A stretch of DNA of 64,000 nucleotides from Globodera rostochiensis (taxonomy: Eukaryota > Nematoda > Chromadorea > Rhabditida > Heteroderidae). Within the stretch, counting starts at the first letter, position 1. Each line of letters begins with the position of its first letter. Below the pieces are notes generated by a model. That model had not been told where the DNA came from, did no database searches, and saw only the letters and a program-made list of their open reading frames with translations. A program made the translations under genes and the position numbers. The stretch spans positions 124,001 through 188,000 of the forward strand of contig JAEVLN010000015.1 in the NCBI GenBank assembly GCA_018350325.1, read 5' to 3'. This document shows, in pieces, positions 12,116-22,730 of this stretch.

Positions 12116-13297
12116 TTAGAAATTAATGCTGGTATTGAAAGGCGGGACATAAATGTTATGGTTGGACATGTCCACATCCTTTGCCCCAAAAAATGGATTG
12201 CACGAGGCGTCGATGAAATTTTTCCCCTTCCAACCATCGCTTTGGTTGAAATTGGCCAAAAGCGATGCCTTCGATTCAATGCAACCCCATTCCGCTCTGT
12301 ACCCGAAAAACCAATCAAAAGGAATCGAATGACGAACTAAAAAGATTTAAATAATTATTGCTTTATAAATATTAAAAAAATGATAATTAAAGTACCATAT
12401 TAATAGAGCCCCCCCCCCCCCCCCCCTCTAAAACAGAGCCCCTTTTTTTGCAGGGGGGGGGGGGTTGAAAAATAGAACCCCCCGGGAACTCTATTATCCT
12501 TATATAAAGAGATAGTTTTAAGTTATACGGTAAGTAGTACCGGTACAGTTCAGCACATAACAATGTCGGTCAGCTTGGCCGCAAAATTTGTCGGGGTTTT
12601 CATATTTCTTGATGCCATCTGGATGCAATTCCCACACCGCTTTTCGGCACGTCAGCCTTTCATTTGTAGTCGTTGTTGTCGCCGTAGTCGTTGTTGTTGT
12701 ACTCTTTTTGAACATTAATAGGAAATAAATATCGAATTAAAGAAAATGCCCAAAATTTTCTAGAGAGCTTAAAAGTTTGAGAAGGTACTGTCCAAAAAAA
12801 ATTTAAAATTGCATTATTTGATTAACTTTAGTTAGAACGGAAATATCAATGAAAGCTTTAGTCGATTTTTATTTAAATTTGACTTTTAAAAAATAATCCG
12901 AAATTTGAATCATTACCGTCTCACAACAAGTCGTGCGGTAGCCTGTGGGACAGCAACCGTCAACGTTCTTGGTCCATCTATATTGCTCAACACACGCATA
13001 AAGGCCACCACATCGAGCGCATTTCACCTCGGCATCGCAACGGTTTCTCTCTTCTTTCTTTCTGATCATACCACTCAAATCTTGATTTGTTTTATCGATT
13101 AATGGCTTCATTTCATCCAATTTTCGGTTGACTTCAACAAGCGCATTCACAAGCCGGTATGCTCCATTCACTAACGCGAACGTTTCATTCACTTTATGCT
13201 GCGTTACGTCCAGAGTTTGGTGCGTTTCTTCCACAATTTTGAGAATTTGATGCGCTGTTAGGCTTGCTTCGCTTGCCGATAGTTGTGCTTTGCACTG
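12116..13297 (-). pseudogene. Cys-rich secreted gene copy lacking its signal-peptide exon
   Basis: Exons 13297-12917, 12703-12541 and 12336-12116 match exons 2-4 of the intact gene at 22731-24963 in length (381, 163, 221 nt), phase and borders, with no stop or frameshift. Exon 1 (signal peptide plus first Cys domain) is missing because the duplication ends at 13354 and a CCCGGT-rich element follows. Without a start or leader it is called a 5'-truncated copy, although its open frame suggests recent duplication. An inverted poly-C/poly-G insertion sits in the last intron (12405-12495), as in copy 2. Confidence 0.75.
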
Positions 13298-13354
13298 CTG
13301 AAATTGAATTCGGCATTTTTTGTCCTTTAAGATTATGTAGAATTTAGTTAATTG

Positions 13355-15188
13355 TAGGGTTGCACGGGACCGGGACCGGGACGGGATTTCCCGGTTTTTT
13401 CAGGTCCCGGTCGGAACGGGACTTTTTAAAATCTGAAAGTCCCGGTCCCGGTCGGTGGTCCCGAGTCGGGACCGGGACTAAATGTACACCCCTAATGATG
13501 GCATCATCGACCGACAATTTCAGCCATTTTTCTTATATCTCCCAAGTAAATCGATGGCCTAGTGGTGGTGAGTCTTATGTTATGTGTTGTGTTCAAACCC
13601 GCTTGAGTGTAAGCACTTATTTTTTGTTTTTCCCTCTATCAAATAGGCATCCCCTCATTAATAATATTTTTAAAATAAATATTCTAATATTTTTTTAACT
13701 AAAAATGCGCGCAAAAAAAGAATAGATAAAAGAATTTTCGAAATAATTCATCAGATCTTCCTGAATTTTTGCTAATATTTTATTAACAAATAATGCAAGC
13801 GATGTTTTAGATAAAGAAAACAGAGATCGTGTTAGGAAAAATTTATTAGAGCTAAGCAAAAAAAAATTAGTTATTTTTATGTTTTTTCCAAAATTTCTTT
13901 ATTTTCTTTCGAAAGTCATTTTTCTATATTTTTATCTGAAAAATCTTTATGTTTTTTTAGTCGGACATTCTCCACTCTTACGTAAACCAGTTTTTTTCTC
14001 TGAAATTCCGAAGCAAAATTCATAATTTTGCTAAAATTTTGAAGAAATTTCTTTAACAAAATTGAGTCAAAATTTCAAAAAAATTTCTCGGCGGCGCCTA
14101 TCGGCACCGCCGACCCCAACCCTCCCTAAAAGTAAAGCAGAATCTCAAAAAAAGAGAATGATGATGACAATGACATCGAAGATCAAGAAGATCAACAATA
14201 TGTATTGCCGGAAATTAAAAATCTTGGTCCCGGTCCCGGTTGAAAATCTTGGTCCCGGTCCCGGTCCCGGTTGAAAATCTTGGTCCCGGTCCCGGTCCCG
14301 GTTGAAAATCTTGGTTCCGGTCCCGGTCCCGATTTTTCTGGTCCCGGTAAGTCCCGGTCCCGGTTTTTCCAAAAAGTCCCGGTCCCTTGCAACCCTACAA
14401 AAAACCGATCAAATTTAAAAAATTTCTCGGTGGCGCCTATCGGCACCGCCGACTCCCCCCGTATTCCACAGAAGTGCCAACTCTATGGCATCGGGTCAAA
14501 AATATGGCTTTTTATGGTTATTTTTCTTAAGGAATCTTCAAAAAAATGCTTTTTTGAAAGGTGGAGGGGGTCGGCACTGCCGATAGGCGCCGCTAAATTT
14601 TTGAAGATCAAGTAGCACTATTTTCGGGAAATTCTCATTTTCAGAAAATAAAAAATTTTCACAAAATTCTAAATATGGCAAAATTATGGCATTTGCCATA
14701 AAAATAGGGCAAATTGGCACTATCAAAAAATTTTCTGTTTTTTCGTTTCGTTTCGTACGAAAACGTATATTTTTTCGTTTTCGAGTTTCGTTTTCGTCCT
14801 AAAATTGTTTTTCGTTTCGGTTTCGTTTTCGTAAATGAAAAAAAATTTTTTTCGTTTCGTGTTTCGGTTTCGTCCTAAAAAAATTTTTTCGTTTCGTTTT
14901 CGAAAGTGAAAAATTTTGTTTTCATCCACCCCTGTTTCCGATCTCAAAGATGCCTATTTGAGTTGAGGGGGAAACCAATAAATAAGCGCACTTGGGAGAC
15001 ATAAGTAATGGTTTATATTGTCGCTCGATGATGCCAACATTAGGGGTATACTTTTAGTCTCGGTTGGTCCCGGTCCCGGCGGGACCAAAAAACCGGGACC
15101 GGGACTTTCAGTTTTTAAAAAGTACCGTCCCGACCGGGACAGGGACCTGAAGAAACCGGGAAATCCCGTCCCGGTCCCGTGCAACCCT
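13355..15188. repeat. Composite repeat with inverted CCCGGT-rich ends
   Basis: The left end (13355-13570) and right end (about 14965-15188) are inverted copies: both carry GTTGCACGGGACCGGGAC-type DNA leading into a shared ATGATGCC block. Between them lie a CCCGGT word array (14220-14395), three GC-rich hairpins, and a TTTCG word array. Frames here such as 14145-14372 only translate the repeats. It has no transposase frame and may be several nested insertions. Confidence 0.6.
14741..14935. repeat. TTTCG/TTTCGTTTTCG word array
   Basis: About 195 bases made almost only of reiterated TTTCGTTTCG words separated by short A-rich spacers. It is nested inside the composite repeat. Confidence 0.7.
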
Positions 15189-15235
15189 ATATAAAAATTG
15201 ATCCGATTTTGCTTTTTGCAATGAAAAAATTAGAA

Positions 15236-15395
15236 TTCGACACCGAGTCGGTATTTGTTCTATTCGACACTCGGGTAGTATTTGCACTATTCGACACTCA
15301 GACTTTTCGACACTGGGACATTTTTAGTTCTATTCGACACTCGGACCATTCGACACTCGGACATTTTTTCCACTATTCGACACTCGGATCGGAAG
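15236..15395. repeat. TTCGACACTCGG word array
   Basis: The word CTATTCGACACTCGG and variants recur about eight times in 160 bases. The repeated frames at 15179-15587 are its translation and were not called as genes. Confidence 0.65.
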
Positions 15396-16284
15396 CGCGA
15401 GTCTCGGGGGTTAAGTTTCGGTCTTGGGTTTAAAAGCAGCGCTCGTTGTGCGCTGTTAATTAGGGGTTTTTTGGTACTGAAAGGTCAAGGCCATTCCAAC
15501 ACTGAGCTCACAAATCAGCGGACTTTTTCCTTTCGATATTCTACCTTTTTGAATTTAGGTACCTTTGGTATTTTACCTTTGAGTTGATATTTTGGCTGTC
15601 GGAATTCCGATTTCCGAAATTTTGAGCAAAAAGTCGGATTGGAAAAGCCGATAATTTCGGCCCAATTTTCTTAACAAATCATTTTACTCCAGACCAATTG
15701 CTTACAGGACACGGACTTGACGAAAGATAGGACTGATGTCGACAGTTGTCAATTTCACAAACGAAAGCGACAAATTCGGTTATCGTTCGGCACAACCCCT
15801 AGAGGGGTTTCGTTAAGATTGACATATGTTATATAAGTTTCAAAAGTGGTGCAGGACTTTTATGTCACCCTGTCTGTATAAGCTTAGGGCACGAATCCGA
15901 GCTCGGGTTTTGCGAATGTTGAACCCCACAATATTTCAAAAACATTCCTTTTTTTGGTTTGAATATTTTGCCATTGACTTTTTCAGCGTTAATTTTTTTG
16001 AGTCCACGACATTTTCTATTTGTGGTCGCACAAATTTGCATTGCTCATTTCAGAAAGTGATGCCGATATCAGTGCGACCAATCTCACCATCACAATAACA
16101 CCACATAAAACCTTTTTTTTTTGTTTGCCGTCATTGGGCATTGGGCAGAAATGATCGGAGACGGGGGGACAGGGGGGGGGGGGACTCTGATGATTTATTC
16201 ATTCATCCGTCCGTATTGGTCCATTTGGCGCTTCACATTTCTCAGTCCATAAAATATCAAAAACCGATGATTATATTTGGCATT

Positions 16285-16432
16285 TCGAATTTATATCCGT
16301 TATCCGGATATACAGCGGATATATCCGGATAAGTGGATTTTTCATATCCGTATCCGGCCCATTTTTGAAATTCTGTACTCTATCCATCCATATCCGGATA
16401 TATCCGAGGATATCCGTGACCATGTCTGGTGA
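16285..16432. repeat. ATATCCGGATA palindromic word array
   Basis: The palindrome ATATCCGGATAT and fragments recur many times in both orientations over 150 bases, immediately upstream of the start of the kringle-like gene, where it could lie in the promoter. Confidence 0.65.
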
Positions 16433-16454
16433 TATTTCATTATATTTTATCAAA

Positions 16455-18484
16455 ATGCGATTTTGTTCTATTGTTATTTATTATTGCGCTGTTGCTGCTT
16501 CTGTTTGTTTCGTCGTTGACGCGAAATTTGATTTCGGTCAATTTGAAGGTTTTTGTTTTTTCTTACAGCTTAGTAGTATTGGTAGAGTTCCCCGGAGTTA
16601 TTGAGCGATCAAGATTTCGATCAAAAATTTGGGGATTGTTCCAACACACAACAACTCGGAGAGCTTCCGAATAGCTTTTAGAATGTCTGAATTGGGTAAG
16701 GGTTCAGGCAAATTATTGCGCCAGCTTAGATTCGGCCACCGGTCCGGGTTCGTCGATTCGGGAGCCATTTTTTGCTCAATTTGAATATGCTTCTTTAAAA
16801 AATTTGGATTTTTTCCCTAACAGGGCCTGATCATCGTCCTCAAAAATGTTATAAGGAATCGACTGACTCCAATTACTTCGGTACCCAAAACAAAAGTGTA
16901 GACGGACGCCCGTGTTATCGTTGGATTGATGCCACACGCTGGATGCAGGGCAACCTGAGCAAACTCCAAATTCAGTTAATGGAATAATAGCTTAAAAATA
17001 ATAATAATAACTTTGTTAACGGGCTTTTTTCAAGATTTTTGTTTTGTTTCGAGATCAGTATGGACGAGATTTTCAGGGTATAACCTATTTTTGTAGAATA
17101 GGGAATCATGAGAGAAGCCCAAAAGATCGACATTTTCCCTAAAATTTTTTTATTTGATTTTTTTTATAAAATTTTCAAAAACATTTAAAAAATAATACAT
17201 TTACATTGTCTGAGCAAAATTATTAAAGATAGACGTATTTTGAAGGGTTTTACGCATAAAATGACTGGATTTGGTTAGTTTTAGCCTATTTTTTAATCAA
17301 TATTTTGGCACTTTTTGGGGTTTTTGGTCAATATTTTGGGGGGGGGGGGTTTGGTCAGTATTTTAAGTCAATATTTCACGTTTTTTAGTCAATATAAATC
17401 TCGTCCTACATATCAGCTTTCTAAAATCGGATAAAAATCACGTCTTAATAAACAATGACCCATAAAACAAATGAACAAAAACATTTCTAAAAATTTAAAC
17501 CGGTCACGACCGGCGCAACCTCAACGCGGGGTCCCAGAATGCCAAAAAGTTAGACTGGTGATCGCGCAAAAGCTTTTTTAATCAAAAAATAATTTAAAAC
17601 GATAAAAAACATCATCTATTTCGATTTCGATCATAAGAAATTATTGATCAAAATTTCTTATCTAATCTTCAAGCATTTTTGGTGGCGACGGTTATTAGCA
17701 CTTTGCCAACAACGCCCCGGATCAGCTAGCTTTTTTCTCTTTGGGGGGGGGGGTCAGTCAGGCACTGACGCGACTCAATCCTGTAAAACCAAATTTAGCC
17801 GGATAATTTTGATGAAATTTTTAAACATTAAGTATCTTTAAATTAATTAAAATTTTTTTAATTGGCAAAATTTAATTTTTTTTCGCAAATTTCCCAGTCA
17901 TTTTGCGGACGAATACAATGATCACAACCATTGCCGAAACTTTCGGCTTGACACTTACCGCTCGTACGCGCTCTCGGATGGCGTAAGTCAGGACTGGGAC
18001 TGAAATTTTTCCCTTTTTGTGACTCAAATTTCTTTTTATTGTTTCAAAACTTATAAATCTTTCTTTTGGTCCATTAAATCCCGGGGAGTTTTAATTTTGT
18101 TGGCCGGTTCTGTTTTTTTAAACAAAAATCACGATCCCGACCCCTACTCTCTGAAGCTGACCAAAGCCACTACACACCCTTTTCTGCACTACAATGATGA
18201 ATGGACGCTTGGGCCCTGGTGTTACGTGCAGCGGGTACTGTATTCAACAATGGCGGCATTCTGTCAATAATTAATTAATTGATCATTACAATTAATCAAC
18301 TTACAATAATTATGAAAAATCATAATTTTAGAAAGACAAGGAGGATGCGCCTGCTATTTGGAGCACAATGATTAGGGGCAACTATTCCTTGAAAGCCCCG
18401 GGGAAGGAGAAGCCAAGACCAATGCGGCAGCTGTGGGATGAAGTGCGAGAAACGAAGGATCAAGCAGACCATGTTTATCAGTAG
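16455..18484 (+). CDS. Secreted kringle-domain protein (atypical, single domain)
   Basis: Exons 16455-16548, 16824-16974, 17898-17982, 18157-18234 and 18332-18484 join in phase to 186 codons. Exon 1 is a signal peptide (MRFCSIVIYYCAVAASVCF, cleavage likely after VVDA). Exons 2-4 read like a kringle: a first Cys in QKCYKE, NYFGTQNKSVDGRPCYRW for the YxGT...GxxCxxW core, HHFADEYNDHNHCRN for the third Cys with RN, then GPWCYV. These are landmark motifs of the kringle fold, a disulfide-bonded binding module of extracellular proteins. Oddities: the loop between CRN and PWCY is longer than usual, and the last two cysteines are absent from the proposed final exon. A KHCFKPC motif at 19085-19110 could be the true end. 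Exons 1-3 are firm; the exon 4 acceptor and exon 5 are tentative. Confidence 0.65.
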
Positions 18485-19061
18485 AGACCGAATTTAGGGT
18501 TTGAGGAAACAAGCCCAGAAATAGCATTCATTTCGAAAAAATTTTGAATTAGAGCGATTTTTGGCCCCTATAAATCCCTATTTCGGCCTTTTTGTGAATA
18601 CATCCCTATTTCGGCTAGACGAATTTTGAAGCTTTTTACGCAAAAATTACTGTATTTGGTCTTTTAGCACATTTTTTAGTCCCCCTATCTTCCATTTTTT
18701 TGGGGGTTTTTAGTCCCTATTTTGGAGGTTTTTAGTCTCTATTATATGTCCCTATTTCACGTTTTTTTAGTCCCTAAAAATCCGGTCTCTAGTTATCAGA
18801 ACCGCCCCCGTTCGGTTTATGCCGCCAAACTTTATTATCCAAAAAAAATGTAATAATAAAATATATTTTTTGTGCAAAGTTTACACAAATTTTAGGAGGG
18901 CCCTAGGATATTGAATCCATTTTTGGTTATATAGATAAAAGCAAAATAACAAAAAAATTTAAATATATTTTGGTGCTTTTTAAGGTTTATAAGAATTTCA
19001 AGAGGGCCTTAGATTTCTGAGCAAATTTTACAAGAAAATTTTTGCTTTTTTATTTAAGGCA

Positions 19062-19205
19062 AGCTTGCATCTGAAAATTGAGCCGAAGCATTGCTTTAAA
19101 CCATGTACGAAGAAGTGACAAACTGGAGGAGATGGACGTTCGCGATGACAAAAGGGTGGACCGTGACAAGATTTGCATCCAAGTCAAGACAATTTTTCTA
19201 AATTG
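19062..19205 (+). pseudogene. Possible last kringle exon, frame broken
   Basis: Behind a GGCAAG acceptor a short frame contains EPKHCFKPC, a spacing like the last two cysteines of a kringle. The following charged stretch (DKLEEMDVRDDKRVDRDK, to a TGA) is in another frame, one base off at about 19113. Either an intron lies here or the exon is damaged. It may belong to the gene at 16455-18484. Confidence 0.3.
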
Positions 19206-20136
19206 AACCATTAATTTTCAATTAATACCAAATTCAATTGTATTCGCCCAAATTTAATCAATTTTGTAAACATGTCGTCGAATGCGCACCAAATTACGTT
19301 TCAACCCGACCCCGATTAGACTTTTTTAGTCAGGGGTTCCGTCCACGACCCCAACTTTTTTGAATTTTTCGGGTTTTTGCTGGGGAAACTCCCGACTAAT
19401 GCTTGTACTTTTTCTGTTTAAATTGTTGAAATGCTTTAAGCAAAAAATGTTATTACTTGTAGATCGATCTTCTACTACACAGTTTATTTGAACCGGGCCC
19501 GGTCCGGGTCTAACTAAGCTAGGAAAATCCGAGTACCGGGCCCGATTTTTCAAAATTCTGAAACTTAAAATTTGTGCGATTTGGAGCGTGCTAAAACCGG
19601 CGCCTAACCGAAAACACCGGTACCCACGGGTTTGAAACCGCTTTTGATCAACCCTATTTCTCACTGGACAACTTAATTCTATATCATTACTAACTATATT
19701 TTACTACGAATTTTACGTGACTGCTAGGAAACCCAATCTAACAATTCTTAATTGAAAAATGGAACCCCATTTTGTAGAAAATTCAGAACATTTTCATTGT
19801 GAAATTTTTATTATTTTACGGGGCCAAAATTTGCGAAAATGCCATTCAATCGTTGACATAATGTCAGGGTTCGGATCTCAAAATTTTTAAAATCCGCATC
19901 GGAGCAATAAAAAATCCTCATTTGATACCTAAAATCCGCATATTCGACATTTCTTCATTAAAACCAAAAATTTAAGTAACCAAAGCTTTATTCGTTATAT
20001 TTCTGGTTGCCACAATCGACTTAAAGCAACTTCCTGTCACAAATGAGTATTTATAGCGATTTTACATCATTTTTTTGCGCGCGATTTTTTAAAAATTTTT
20101 GTTTCAAATCCGATATCCGATCCGACAAATTTTGGG

Positions 20137-20335
20137 TTATTCGATCCGAAATCCGTATCCGACTTTTTTCTCAAGGGCAATCCGATCCGAAATCCGTATC
20201 CGACTTTTTTCTCAAGGGCAATCCGATCCGAAATCCGTATCCGACTTTTTTCTCAAGGGCAATCCGATCCGAAATCCGTATCCGACTTTTTTCTCAAGGG
20301 CAATCCGATCCGAAATCCGTATCCGACTTTTTTTC
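20137..20335. repeat. 41-bp tandem repeat (CCGATCCGAAATCCGTATCCGA core)
   Basis: About five units of exactly 41 bases, each with a run of six T and CTCAAGGG. Copy 1 has only about two units at 9395-9478, so the array changed length after the duplication. Because 41 is not a multiple of 3 the overlapping 91- and 108-codon frames are the same peptide in shifted phases, not genes. Confidence 0.85.
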
Positions 20336-20614
20336 CTCATCCGTTGCAACCCTGTTGCCGACACAGTAATTTAGAGTTTGTAAAAGGACATACAGATTTT
20401 ATTTCGGGAGTTTGGAGAATGGAATTGTTTGTTTTAGAGCCTAATTTGGACAATAAAACTAGGAACTAAAATTGAACTCTGAACATTATCGCAATAATTT
20501 GTTTCGTAAATATTTGAATTTCTACGCGAAAAGCAATGGTTGCCATTTCAATTCTTCTTAACATAAAAAACAAATTCCGACTATTTATGCAATGAATTGT
20601 ATAGCAGTAGTGAC

Positions 20615-20880
20615 TCATGCCTGGACGACAGTGTCAAATTCTGTTCCCGTCTGCAGTTAAACGAACTCGTTTGCATTTGGATGTCGTCTAAAATTCAAAT
20701 TCAAATTTAAATTTAAAATAACTTTTACCGCCAACATTGGAGGAGGTGTCGGCAAATGAAAGTCAAGTTGAGCTTTTTGGAATTGGTCCCAGAAAAGCTT
20801 TGGCCCATTTTCGACCCTTGCCCAGACAAAAATCGTCGGTCGTATAATCGCTGTCAGTACATCCCCATTCCGTCGTCAAG
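20615..20880 (-). pseudogene. Orphan 3' exons, frameshifted (copy 2)
   Basis: Counterpart of 9755-10019. A run of five A instead of four at about 20828-20832 shifts the frame inside the TEWGC exon, so only copy 1 keeps an open frame. Confidence 0.6.
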
Positions 20881-21277
20881 CTGTAAAATTTAAAACGAGG
20901 GAAAATAAAATGAATCATAAAATAAACTGAAACATAATTAAATGCCGGTGGAGAGAGAATTAAATATGATTAATCATTTGAATCGAACAAAAGCCAAACT
21001 GGAACAAACATAAATTTCAAACAAAAGAATAACAAAATATGAAATTAAAAAAAAAAATATTATTTTGAATCTAACAACAACATAATTTTCAAATAAATGA
21101 GTAACAAAATAGGACAATTAAATGTTAACAAAAAAAAATAATATTTTTAAATTTAAAATAATATTTTTTGTTATCATTTTATTTTCCCATTTTGTTATTC
21201 ATTTATTTAACATTATGTTCGTGTCATTTGGCTTTTGTTCGATTCAAATGATTAATCATAAAATTATTGTCATTTAG

Positions 21278-21967
21278 GCTAAAATGGTTCGGGCATTGGA
21301 TGAGAGTTCGGACTGCAAACAAAAAGAATTGTACTGCGCCTGCGGTGCATTGCATTTTGATCAGATAATGAACGGAATGTGCTGCGACAGCGACACTTCC
21401 TGTGCATGTTGTTCGAAGTTGACAAAAACAAAGAAAAATTAAATTTAATTGATATTTTAAAGGCTTTTGTTCTACATTAAAACAGCTTTTTACATTTTCC
21501 TTAATTAATTATTTTGGTTATAGATAATTACTTTATTCTTTTAAAATATTGTGGTTTTTAATAGGGCCAAAGTTCAACTTCCATCAAATTGATTTTTGCA
21601 TCTTTAGGATCCGACAATTTCAAAGCTGCCGACGGTATTATCTTGGCATTGGCATCTCAAAAAAATGATTTATTATCTTGGGGTGGCCTCCTCCCATTTG
21701 ATCGATTGCCGCTAAAGTTTAAAATAAATAGAGCCATTAGCTAATTTTTGGTATTGATTGATCCAATCACTTTTTTATTGGTTTTCCCGCCAGGCCATTC
21801 GCGGCTTCGACCGGCACCACTCCTTTTGTACCGCCCGTCGGCCAATGATCCATCTGAATGTGTGCGCTTACGAGTGGTATTGGGTAATTACTTTACTTTT
21901 TTTTTTAATTATGTCTTCTAATATTGAGATTTTGTCCTTTCAGGTCCCAAATCTGATATTCAAATAA
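21278..21967 (+). pseudogene. Decayed 3' exons of the modular Cys-rich gene (copy 2)
   Basis: The Cys exon (21278-21418, residues MVRALDESSDCK...CCSK) is intact in frame, but its donor has changed from GT to TT at 21419-21420. The following DPTISK exon (from about 21608) is fused by deletion to intron DNA and stops early. The penultimate exon (EWYW at the donor, ending about 21883) and VPNLIFK end (21967) remain. Two splice or structural lesions make a full product unlikely. Confidence 0.75.
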
Positions 21968-22730
21968 GCGCCGCCAAAATTTTTCAGTAATAAAATTATC
22001 AAAATTTTGGACTGAACAGAGCCAAGCTTTTAATTACAATTACCTTTCAGTTTTTTTCAAATTTAGGCGCTGCTTGTGTTGGTTGAATGAAAATGCCCTC
22101 CGGGAAGCGCCACCGCCTCCAACATTTTCTGTTTATTGATTAATTCGACTAATCTCCAATAATTAAAATTTAAAAGAGGTTTTGTCTAAAAAAATACATT
22201 TTCAAAGAATTTTGCCTGGTGAGTAAATTGGACCAAATTATTGCACTCTGTTTTGAACCAAAAATGACATTAATGGTTAAAAAAAGGCAATATTTATTTT
22301 AAAATAATTTTTTAAATCTTTTGGTAACCGAAATAGCTTAAATTAATCACAGCTTTAAAATGCTTTAAAGTTTGTTGAGCATATGTATTTCCTTAAAAAA
22401 TATTTTCCTCATTGTCTTCAACTTTCAATTGCCTCAGCATCAAATTTTTTGAGAATTCTGGCTTCACTTCTGCTGCTGGAGCTGAGAAAAGGGTCGGCGG
22501 TGCCGATAGACGCCGCCGGGGAAAATTTTTAGGATTTTTGAGTCAACTCCATTTAGCAAAAAATGCGGGATTGCGGCGCGGGATCCCGCAAAATCCCGCG
22601 CGGGATCAATCCCGCGCCGCACTCTATTTTCGCGTTGGTTTAAGCTTTTAATGACAAATTTGAATGTTTAAATTTCGAGTGATCAATTGGCGTTATGTTT
22701 TATCATTTCTACAAATTCCTTTCTGATTAA

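Larger units (their letters stand above)
8699..13354. repeat. Segmental duplication, copy 1
   Basis: About 4.65 kb matches 19406-23970 in the same orientation, about 10.6-10.7 kb apart, and is nearly identical over long stretches. It carries a minus-strand orphan gene end (9755-10019), a hairpin element, decayed plus-strand exons and a minus-strand Cys-rich gene lacking exon 1. The copies differ by complementary losses. Copy 1 keeps 10405-10960 but has lost the Cys exon found at 21278-21418. Copy 2 keeps that exon but lacks the 10405-10960 segment. Confidence 0.9.

Noticed and set aside
12158..12340. Plus-strand frame with FPLPTIALVEIGQK (also at 22773-22955)
   Set aside because: Antisense of the last exon of the minus-strand Cys-rich gene, whose frame has matching splice phases in both copies.
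14145..14446. Frames rich in GPGPG and RDRDRDQD
   Set aside because: Pure translation of the CCCGGT word array.
20043..20374. Two overlapping frames reading SDPKSVSDFF-type repeats
   Set aside because: The 41-bp tandem repeat shifts phase each unit, so both frames translate the same array.
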